A DNA stretch of 7,268 nt, from contig DHGL01000017.1 in the NCBI GenBank assembly GCA_002402725.1, positions 7,250-14,517 on the forward strand, written 5' to 3'. A program made the translations under genes and the position numbers. The notes below the pieces were generated by a model. The model was not told the origin of the DNA. It searched no databases and saw only the letters and a program-made list of their open reading frames with translations. Position 1 is the stretch's first letter. The number at the start of each line of letters is the position of its first letter. The DNA is from Anaerolineaceae bacterium UBA4799. GTDB lineage: Bacteria; Chloroflexota; Anaerolineae; Anaerolineales; Anaerolineaceae. Positions 1 through 5,277 of this stretch are shown here, piece by piece.

Positions 1-528
1 GGCATAACCGTAGCTATCCGCATCCGGCAATTTTCCAATGTGCCCATCATCATGCTCACCGCCCTGGGTGAAGAACAGGACCGCGTGCGTGGACTGAACC
101 TCGGTGCTGATGATTATATGGTAAAACCATTTTCTGCGACCGAACTGATTGCCAGGGTGAAGGCGGTGTTGCGCCGCAGCCAACCCAAAGAGAGTGCCGG
201 CAGATCACGGGTATTGACCCATGGAGACCTGAAAATCGACATCGCCAAGGCCGAAGTTTTCAAAGGCGAGCACCAGGTGTATCTTTCCGCCACGGAATAT
301 AAACTGCTGATCCATTTTGCCCATAACCTGGGAAAAGTATTGAGCGCGGAGGAATTGCTCTCCACCACCTGGGGTCCTGGTTATAAAGACGAAAAAGAGA
401 TCCTGTGGGTAAGTATCGCCCGCTTGCGCCAAAAACTGGAAGATAACCCTCACGAACCAATGCACATCGTCACCCGCACTGGCATGGGTTACCAGATGCC
501 AGCGCTTGATGAACACACGGAGCAGTGA
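1..528 (+). CDS. Response regulator, OmpR/PhoB family (5' end missing)
   Basis: This is the C-terminal 175 residues of a two-component response regulator. The frame is open from base 1 and the gene begins upstream, so the GTG at 40 is an internal codon, not the start. The end of the receiver domain is clear: the VPIIMLTA strand with the conserved switch Thr (residue 20 of the visible part), then GLNLGADDYMVKPF with the conserved Lys-Pro (residues 42-43). The phospho-acceptor Asp should lie just off the left edge. After a short linker, a winged-helix DNA-binding domain of PhoB/OmpR type spans about residues 72-167. It has the LSATEYKLL helix, the recognition helix LWVSIARLRQKLE and the closing wing TRTGMGYQM. 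By family, it is phosphorylated by a sensor kinase and binds DNA as a dimer. No kinase gene follows, so its partner is upstream or elsewhere. The regulon cannot be read from sequence. Confidence 0.95.
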   Translation, partial: GITVAIRIRQFSNVPIIMLTALGEEQDRVRGLNLGADDYMVKPFSATELIARVKAVLRRSQPKESAGRSRVLTHGDLKIDIAKAEVFKGEHQVYLSATEYKLLIHFAHNLGKVLSAEELLSTTWGPGYKDEKEILWVSIARLRQKLEDNPHEPMHIVTRTGMGYQMPALDEHTEQ

Positions 529-539
529 TAAAGATCAGA

Positions 540-548
540 TGCTATAAT
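540..548 (+). promoter_or_regulatory. Extended -10 promoter for the HTH-TPR-GNAT run
   Basis: TGCTATAAT is a perfect extended -10 element (TGn followed by consensus TATAAT at 543-548). No convincing -35 hexamer lies 16-18 bases upstream, which is tolerated by sigma70-type promoters with the TGn extension. Transcription would start near 555, leaving a leader of about 36 bases before the ATG at 591. It sits in the gap after the response regulator stop, so it could drive the downstream genes independently of the regulator gene. Confidence 0.6.
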
Positions 549-578
549 CATGCTTGGTTCACATAGTAGTCAGAGATT

Positions 579-582
579 GGAG
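579..582 (+). promoter_or_regulatory. Ribosome binding site setting the HTH gene start at 591
   Basis: GGAG lies 8 bases before the ATG at 591. It overlaps the alternative in-frame GTG at 582, so that GTG cannot use it. This favours the ATG as the true start. Confidence 0.65.
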
Positions 583-590
583 TGATCAAT

Positions 591-1268
591 ATGGAAGCGA
601 ACCCTCTGGAAGAGCAAAATAAGCTCCTCGGCACCCGGCTATTGACCGAAAGAGAATCAAGTGAAAAAACTCTCGCCCGGGCAGCCGAACAGCTGGGAGT
701 CTCCGCGAAGGTAATCAAGAACTTCGAAAGCGGTCAAACCTCACCCAGCCTCCCGCAGCTGGAATTATTGGCGGAACTGTACCGTATTCCCATTCAAAAC
801 CTCTTGAACAACGAACCGATTCTACCCAAAAAGACATCCCTCTCAGCCGACAGGGTCGCTGACTTCCTTGAAATACGCAATAGAATCATTGCCGCCACCA
901 TTAAACAGCAACGCCTGGCCCAAAAATTGACGTTGAAAAAACTGGCTGCTGCTGTGGGCATCAACCCGGGAATGCTCAGTAAATTCGAATCCGCTGCAGC
1001 GGCGATCCCCGTACCAGTGCTTGAAGGCCTGTGTTCACAATTGAACATTCCATTAAAATCCTTATTATCTCCGCTGACAGCCCAAACCAGAGAGATACGC
1101 ACCGCTGCTTCGTCAGATCTTAATACATCTCAATTGCCCGATGAACTACGATCCTTCATTCAAAACCCGGCTAACCTGCCCTATCTTGAACTGGCAAAAA
1201 GGTTAAGCGGGATGGATGCCGCGAAACTGCGCGCCATCGCGGAAGACCTGCTGGAGATTACATACTGA
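591..1268 (+). CDS. Tandem helix-turn-helix (XRE-like) regulator
   Basis: This 225-residue protein has two separate XRE/lambda-repressor-like HTH units. The first spans about residues 14-71, with LARAAEQLGVSAKVIKNFESGQTSP as the HTH core and a trailing LELLAELYRIPIQNLL helix. The second spans about 98-160 (LTLKKLAAAVGINPGMLSKFES, then LCSQLNIPLKSLL). A C-terminal helical segment (about 182-225, LPDELRSFIQNPANLPYLELAKRLSGM...LLEITY) could mediate dimerisation or partner contact. I chose the ATG at 591 because GGAG is 8 bases upstream; a GTG at 582 would add three residues. The TPR gene follows after 4 bases, so the two are almost certainly co-transcribed. The protein is cytoplasmic and probably binds DNA; autoregulation is plausible but no clear operator was found. 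The second unit has an alanine-rich stretch (residues 135-138) where specificity residues are usual, so its DNA contact may be weakened. Confidence 0.85.
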   Translation: MEANPLEEQNKLLGTRLLTERESSEKTLARAAEQLGVSAKVIKNFESGQTSPSLPQLELLAELYRIPIQNLLNNEPILPKKTSLSADRVADFLEIRNRIIAATIKQQRLAQKLTLKKLAAAVGINPGMLSKFESAAAAIPVPVLEGLCSQLNIPLKSLLSPLTAQTREIRTAASSDLNTSQLPDELRSFIQNPANLPYLELAKRLSGMDAAKLRAIAEDLLEITY

Positions 1269-1272
1269 CCAG

Positions 1273-1809
1273 ATGACTGAAAACATAGAAAACCTAAAAC
1301 AACAGTCAATCAAAGAATACAACCGGCGGAAATATGATGCCGCAATTGAGGGTTTCAGAACCTGCCTGCAGATCTATGAAAATCAGGGGGATGAGTTGCT
1401 CGTTGCCGAGATGCGCAATAACCTCAGCGTTGCACTGCTGGGTAAGAAAGCCGCTCAAGAAGCATACGACATCGTCAAGGGTACTGATGAGGTATTCCAA
1501 AAAGTCGCTGACCTGAAACGCCAGGGCATGGCACTGGCAAATACCGCCGCCGCATTGGAAGCGCTTGATCGCAAAGAAGAAGCGCTGGCTCTTTACGAAC
1601 GCACTCTTGGAATATTCAAGGAAGCCGGCGAGAAAGAACTGCGGGTAAATATTCTTCGCCGGATATCGGACCTGCAATTAAAAACCAAACGCGGTTTTCA
1701 AGCCATTGCTTCGATGGAAGCGGCTTACGACCAGGGAGAAAAACCTTCCCTCAAGAATTCTGTATTAAAAACCACTCTGGCGGCAATCCGCAAGAAATTC
1801 ATCAAGTAA
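1273..1809 (+). CDS. Small tetratricopeptide-repeat (TPR) protein
   Basis: This 178-residue protein is all-helical, without signal peptide or membrane segment, and is built of about four TPR-like helix pairs. Approximate positions are 11-38 (YNRRKYDAAIEGFRTCLQIYE), 44-77, 84-117 (the clearest: MALANTAAALEALDRKEEALALYERTLGIF) and 124-152. The tail is basic (AAIRKKFIK). TPR folds bind peptides or proteins; no catalytic motif is present. The ATG at 1273 lies 4 bases after the stop of the HTH gene. An in-frame ATG at 1216 would add 19 residues of unlikely sequence inside the HTH gene and is rejected. The nearest GGAG is 16 bases upstream, too far to be a normal site, so translational coupling to the HTH gene is likely. 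Its place between a regulator and an acetyltransferase suggests an adaptor or sensing role, which is inference. Confidence 0.8.
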   Translation: MTENIENLKQQSIKEYNRRKYDAAIEGFRTCLQIYENQGDELLVAEMRNNLSVALLGKKAAQEAYDIVKGTDEVFQKVADLKRQGMALANTAAALEALDRKEEALALYERTLGIFKEAGEKELRVNILRRISDLQLKTKRGFQAIASMEAAYDQGEKPSLKNSVLKTTLAAIRKKFIK

Positions 1810-2667
1810 ATGCCGCAAGCCCCCTCGAACCTCGTTATCCGCCAGGCTGCCGCCAACGATATCTCGATAATCACTGAATTCATCGATACAGCGTTCCTGG
1901 TGCATCGTAACCTGGATTGGCGCCCGTTGATGGAATGGGTGGAGCAGCCTCCATTTTTACTGCGCTTCACAAACCACAAACTCACCGCCTTATTGTCCTG
2001 CGCTGCGGACCCCGAAGGCATTGCCTGGATTCATGCTTTCATAATGGACCAGTGGAGCGGGCAAGTAAACACCATCTGGCTTTCTCTGTTTGATCCTGCC
2101 ATGGCAACCCTTGCCGAAACCCGTAACCAGGTTTTTTCAGTGTCCTTATCCGACTGGTACACCAGGTTGTTAAAATCCTCGGGGTTTGCGCTTTTTCAAA
2201 ATATCGTCGTCCTTCAATGGGGAAGAGTAATGCCTCCCTCAAAGAACATTCCTCCCGAAGTATTTATCCGGCCTATGGAACCCACGGACCTTGACCAGGT
2301 CGCGGAAGTGGACAGACAAACCTTTGAAGCCGCCTGGGTCATTTCACGCACCTCACTGCAGAGCGCGTACCTGAAATCCAGTCATGCCAGCGTGGCAGAA
2401 ATAAATGACCGAATCATCGGTTACGAACTCTCGACTGCCAACCACCTTTCCTCCCACCTCACCCGGCTGGCCGTGCTGCCTGAATTCACACACCAGAACT
2501 TGGGCTATACGCTTGCGACTCAAATGCTTGAATATTTCGCACGCCGGGGAATCTGGCAAATCACCGTCAATACTCAAGACAACAACCACGCATCTTTATC
2601 GCTTTACCGGAAGTTGGGCTTTTTCTTAACTTCTGATTCCTTCCCGGTTTTCGCCTACTCTGGCTAA
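1810..2667 (+). CDS. GNAT-family N-acetyltransferase, two-part
   Basis: This 285-residue protein has a recognisable GNAT domain in its C-terminal half (about 150-282), opening with the typical FIRPMEPTDLDQVAEVDRQTF. Motif A is LTRLAVLPEFTHQNLGYTLATQML (217-240), which binds the acetyl-CoA pyrophosphate. Its loop reads Q-N-L-G-Y-T, with Thr where Gly or Ala is usual. Motif B is NNHASLSLYRKLGF (258-271). The N-terminal half (about 7-138) also starts like a GNAT (LVIRQAAANDISIITEFIDTAF) but lacks a clear acetyl-CoA loop, so it looks like a degenerate second GNAT unit. The substrate is unknown; family members acetylate amines, antibiotics or protein N-termini. The ATG directly abuts the TAA of the TPR gene (TAAATG), which implies coupled translation. 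No strong terminator follows, so some transcription may continue into the DsbA-like gene. Confidence 0.85.
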   Translation: MPQAPSNLVIRQAAANDISIITEFIDTAFLVHRNLDWRPLMEWVEQPPFLLRFTNHKLTALLSCAADPEGIAWIHAFIMDQWSGQVNTIWLSLFDPAMATLAETRNQVFSVSLSDWYTRLLKSSGFALFQNIVVLQWGRVMPPSKNIPPEVFIRPMEPTDLDQVAEVDRQTFEAAWVISRTSLQSAYLKSSHASVAEINDRIIGYELSTANHLSSHLTRLAVLPEFTHQNLGYTLATQMLEYFARRGIWQITVNTQDNNHASLSLYRKLGFFLTSDSFPVFAYSG

Positions 2668-2680
2668 CCCCGGGTATTTC

Positions 2681-2709
2681 TGGACAATAATACTCTTATA
2701 TGGGATAAT
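2681..2709 (+). promoter_or_regulatory. Sigma70-type promoter of the DsbA-like gene
   Basis: The -35 is TGGACA (2681-2686, one mismatch to TTGACA), followed by a 17-base spacer and the -10 GATAAT (2704-2709, one mismatch to TATAAT). A TG at 2701-2702 adds an extended -10. Transcription would start near 2716, just before the GGAGG at 2725-2729. Confidence 0.7.
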
Positions 2710-2733
2710 GCTGGGAACTTTCATGGAGGAAAA

Positions 2734-3429
2734 ATGGGAAAACGAGAAATAGTGCAGCAACGAAGAAAACAACAGAGTTCCAAAAATTCTCTCACAACCA
2801 TTCTAATCATTGCCGCCTTTACTGTGGTGGTGATAGGCATGGTGATTCTGACCCAGTACAAACCGGTTGGTGAAGTTACTACAGTTGAGCGCACCACCAG
2901 CGCGGAAAAGGATGGTCTATCGCTCGGTAGCGCGGACGCGCCGGTTCAGGTGATTGAATTCGCTGATTTTCAATGCCCCGCGTGCGCTTCGTATTGGTCT
3001 ACCATGGAACCCACAATAGTGAAGAATTATATCGAAACGGGCAAAGTACGTTTTACATATTCACCCTTCTCCTTCCTCGGTCAGGGGCAAACCTGGGATG
3101 AATCAGTAAAAGCCGCCGAAGCCGCCTACTGCGCCAATGACCAGCAAAAATTCTGGGAATACCGCGACATTATCTATGCAAACCATAACGGAGAAAATCT
3201 GGGCGCCTACTCAAAGGAACGGTTGGTGGCATTCGCCAAAAAGCTCGACCTGGATATGGACGCATTCAATGCCTGTTTTAATACAGGAAAGTACAGCCAA
3301 CAGGTTCAAGACAACAATCAATTCGCATCGGAGCAGGGAGCCACATTCACCCCCTCTTTCCTCATCGACGGTCAAATTGTCAACGCAAATGAATTGGTTC
3401 AGGCAATCGAAAACAGCCTGGCGAAATAG
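2734..3429 (+). CDS. Membrane-anchored DsbA-like thiol:disulfide oxidoreductase
   Basis: This 231-residue protein starts with a short basic cytoplasmic tail (KREIVQQRRKQQ), then one membrane segment at about 20-40 and an extracytoplasmic thioredoxin-fold domain. The active site is CPAC (81-84) after the FADFQ strand typical of the DsbA/BdbD (Thioredoxin_4) group. The cis-proline loop is FTPSF, with Pro207. Two further cysteines (C133 in AAYCAN, C181 in NACFN) sit where related BdbD-like proteins often carry a second disulfide. It probably forms or isomerises disulfides in exported proteins. GGAGG ends 4 bases before the ATG, a strong though slightly close ribosome binding site. It has its own promoter and a hairpin terminator, so it can act as a single-gene unit. 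No DsbB or VKOR-type reoxidase is in the window. Substrates are unknown. Confidence 0.92.
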   Translation: MGKREIVQQRRKQQSSKNSLTTILIIAAFTVVVIGMVILTQYKPVGEVTTVERTTSAEKDGLSLGSADAPVQVIEFADFQCPACASYWSTMEPTIVKNYIETGKVRFTYSPFSFLGQGQTWDESVKAAEAAYCANDQQKFWEYRDIIYANHNGENLGAYSKERLVAFAKKLDLDMDAFNACFNTGKYSQQVQDNNQFASEQGATFTPSFLIDGQIVNANELVQAIENSLAK

Positions 3430-3451
3430 CTGATACGAATTTTACGAATGG

Positions 3452-3478
3452 TAAACCCCGGTACTTCACCGGGGTTTA
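3452..3478. terminator. Shared hairpin terminator between convergent operons
   Basis: An 11-bp perfect inverted repeat (TAAACCCCGGT / ACCGGGGTTTA) encloses a 5-base loop (ACTTC). On the plus strand it is followed by TTTG, giving a UUUAUUUG tract after the GC core: a good rho-independent terminator for the DsbA-like gene. On the minus strand the tract is weaker (UUUACCAUU), so it may terminate that operon less efficiently. The right arm contains the TAA stop of the DUF554 gene. Confidence 0.85.
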
Positions 3479-4180
3479 TTTGATCAAAGATAGCAGGAAT
3501 ACGATCAAAGGCGCGATCAGCAGGGCTGGTAAAAAGTTCCCCGTGCGGATCTTCTTGATTTCCAGAATGTTGCTGATAGCCAATCCCGCCAGGATTACAC
3601 CCCCGGTCGCGCTGAGTTCATTCATCATTTCGGGGGTGGCCACCCGCTGTACCTGCTGCGCCAGCAGGGAGATGGTGCCCTGGTAAAGCAGCACGGGGAT
3701 AGCCGAAAAAAGCACTCCAGTCCCCAGGCTGGAGGCAAACGCCAGCGCTGCAAAAGCATCCAGGATGGATTTAACAATCAGCGTGTTCGAATCTCCGCTC
3801 AACCCATCCTGCAGCGCACCCAAAATCGCCATGGGGCCGATGCAGAACAATAAAGTTGATGTGAGAAATCCTTTAATGAACCTGGCGGAGTTTTCGCTTT
3901 GCCCGGAATGGTTGAAGCGTGCTTCCAGCTTCACACCCAGCACCATCAAACCATCTTCTATGCGCCACCATTCACCCAGCAAAATTCCAATCAACAGGCT
4001 TCCCAGCACAATGAGCGCGTTTTGGGTTTCAAGAAAAAGCGATATCGCGTACAAGAGCGTGAAGAGCCCCAACCCGCTGACTATGGTCTGCTTAAGTTTC
4101 TCTTTCAGACTTGAACCAAGCAAGAGCCCCAGTAGCCCGCCCGCGAGGATACTCGCAACATTGATAAATGTGCCTGTCAA
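3476..4180 (-). CDS. DUF554 family membrane protein (YdfK/YqgA-like)
   Basis: This 234-residue multi-pass membrane protein has about six or seven hydrophobic segments. It begins with the family-typical TGTFINVASILAGGLLGLLLG and carries the conserved core FCIGPMAILGALQDGL (112-126) followed by KSILDAFAALAFASSLG (137-153). The family is described as a putative transporter, and its substrate is not established. The start is TTG at 4180: the N-terminal match to the family begins exactly there, no ATG or GTG is available nearby in frame, and AGGGA sits 9 bases upstream. It is the last gene of the minus-strand operon, 2 bases after the adenosyltransferase stop. Its own stop codon falls inside the shared terminator stem. 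Confidence 0.9.
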   Translation of the reverse strand: MTGTFINVASILAGGLLGLLLGSSLKEKLKQTIVSGLGLFTLLYAISLFLETQNALIVLGSLLIGILLGEWWRIEDGLMVLGVKLEARFNHSGQSENSARFIKGFLTSTLLFCIGPMAILGALQDGLSGDSNTLIVKSILDAFAALAFASSLGTGVLFSAIPVLLYQGTISLLAQQVQRVATPEMMNELSATGGVILAGLAISNILEIKKIRTGNFLPALLIAPLIVFLLSLIK

Positions 4181-4182
4181 AT

Positions 4183-4734
4183 TTACTTTTCCCTGGCCAT
4201 TGTTGGTTTTTGCGCGCTCTCGCGTTGGATGAGATCAAGTTCCATCACGAAAAAGAGCGACGAAAGACGATTGAGGTAAATCAGGACATTTTCATTCGTC
4301 AGGTCTCCTCGGCTCCTGAGTTCCGAGACACGCCGTTCCGCCCGTCTGGTAATGGTGCGCGCCAGGGCAATATACGCGCTAGCCCGCGTCTCTCCAGGTA
4401 AAATGAAACCCGCGGGTGTATCCACTCTCATTGAGATTCTATCAATTTCAGCCTCGAGGGCTTTAATAGACTCCGCATTGATTTTGACAATTTTTTCTTT
4501 GTTCTCGGGTGAGGTTGCCACTTCTGTCATTAATTCGTATAACTTTCGCTGCAACTCAATAATTTTCTGACGATCCTCTGAGTCAGTCAGCCCGCTGCGG
4601 GCTACCCCCAGCGTGGCAGATAACTCGTCCAGCGTTCCCAAGGCTTCCATGCGCAGATCAAATTTCTCTACTCGCTGTTCGCCAAGCAACCCGGTTGTGC
4701 CATCATCACCCGTTCTTGTGTAAGATTTTTTCAT
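4183..4734 (-). CDS. pduO: PduO-type cob(I)alamin adenosyltransferase
   Basis: The enzyme transfers the 5'-deoxyadenosyl group of ATP to cob(I)alamin, making coenzyme B12. Length is 183 residues, normal for single-domain PduO-type (MMAB-like) trimeric enzymes. The N-terminal ATP-binding motif is TRTGDDGTTGLL (6-17), followed by RMEALGTLDELSATLGVAR (28-46). The C-terminal signature is LPGETRASAYIALARTITRRAERRV (112-136), with YLNRLSSLFFVM (153-164). The arginines at 126 and 130-131 and Asp36 fit the known nucleotide-site positions of the family. I chose the ATG at 4734 because the family motif begins directly after it; an upstream ATG at 4788 would add 18 residues inside the preceding gene. 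The preceding stop is 5 bases away and AGGGGA lies 11 bases upstream. No other cobalamin gene or B12 riboswitch is visible, so which B12-dependent enzyme it serves is unknown. It is unrelated in fold to CobA/BtuR. Confidence 0.93.
   Translation of the reverse strand: MKKSYTRTGDDGTTGLLGEQRVEKFDLRMEALGTLDELSATLGVARSGLTDSEDRQKIIELQRKLYELMTEVATSPENKEKIVKINAESIKALEAEIDRISMRVDTPAGFILPGETRASAYIALARTITRRAERRVSELRSRGDLTNENVLIYLNRLSSLFFVMELDLIQRESAQKPTMAREK
4190..4194 (-). promoter_or_regulatory. Ribosome binding site supporting the TTG start of DUF554
   Basis: AGGGA on the minus strand ends 9 bases before the TTG at 4180. It lies within the last codons of the adenosyltransferase gene, so the two genes share this sequence and are probably translationally coupled. 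Confidence 0.55.
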
Positions 4735-4739
4735 TGAGT

Positions 4740-5276
4740 TCACTTTCCCCTGACATAGAGATAACCATAAATTGATTTTGGAAAACACTTCTCCAACTCA
4801 GGTTCCCATATGAAAGCACCATCATGCACCAGCCCGTACAATTTACGGTCCAGTTCATCCACTTTGCGTTGTTCTACTACGGGTTCAGCAATCAAACCAT
4901 TAAAAAGCAGCTCCAGTTTCACCCGAGTACTGATGTTGCTACGGTAGCTAGCATCGATCATGCCCTGCTCAAGGTATTCGTCAACCAGGTCGCGGTACTG
5001 GTTCAACCGCAACGGAATCTCCTGATGTGTACGATTTTCCCAAACACGCCGGTTGGCATCAATCAGTCCCTCAAGTTTAAGAATATCATCATGGATTTCA
5101 GGGCGTTCATTGACCGTTCTTAGCCGAACCAGGGCCAGAAGCAGGTTGCCGGGGGAAAGTGGTTGTGTGGTGTTTTTGAGCCGCCAGAGAATCACAGAGG
5201 ATGACAGGTATTGCTCCAGTTCATCTAAAGTAGCAAGGATAAACTGCCTGTCCTCCTCCATGCCCTGGTAAGACAT
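4740..5276 (-). CDS. Conserved-looking protein of unknown function, 178 residues
   Basis: I do not recognise this protein. It is predicted soluble and mostly helical, without signal peptide or membrane segment. An N-terminal acidic helix (MEEDRQFILATLDELEQYLSS) leads into charged helices with possible coiled-coil character (residues about 45-115). The C-terminal part is more aromatic (LYGLVHDGAFIWEPELEKCF ... YGYLYVRGK) and contains the only cysteine. No metal-binding or nucleotide-binding motif is visible. I chose the ATG at 5276: it sits one base after the stop of the solute-binding protein gene, and AGG lies about 9 bases upstream. A longer reading from 5378 would overlap that gene by 100 bases with Pro/Arg-rich sequence and is unlikely. 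The adenosyltransferase gene follows after 5 bases, so it belongs to the same operon; the context gives no specific function. Confidence 0.75.
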   Translation of the reverse strand: MSYQGMEEDRQFILATLDELEQYLSSSVILWRLKNTTQPLSPGNLLLALVRLRTVNERPEIHDDILKLEGLIDANRRVWENRTHQEIPLRLNQYRDLVDEYLEQGMIDASYRSNISTRVKLELLFNGLIAEPVVEQRKVDELDRKLYGLVHDGAFIWEPELEKCFPKSIYGYLYVRGK

Positions 5277-5277
5277 A

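Noticed and set aside
205..516. 103-codon minus-strand frame opposite the response regulator
   Set aside because: It overlaps the conserved winged-helix coding region entirely and has no recognisable protein features.
583..588. TGATCA palindrome just before the HTH gene start, considered as an operator
   Set aside because: Six bases are too short and too common to support an operator, and no second copy with useful spacing was seen.
1216..1272. Upstream ATG giving a 197-residue TPR protein
   Set aside because: The extra 19 residues are read out of frame through the end of the HTH gene and do not resemble TPR sequence; the ATG at 1273 fits operon spacing better.
3765..4232. 155-codon open frame on the plus strand opposite DUF554 and the adenosyltransferase end
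   Set aside because: It lies opposite clearly recognisable DUF554 coding sequence, shows no family resemblance, and has no good ribosome binding site; it is a shadow frame.
4735..4800. Possible B12 riboswitch upstream of the adenosyltransferase
   Set aside because: Only 5 bases separate it from the preceding gene, and no B12-box-like sequence or leader is present; the operon leader upstream of the SBP gene is also too short.
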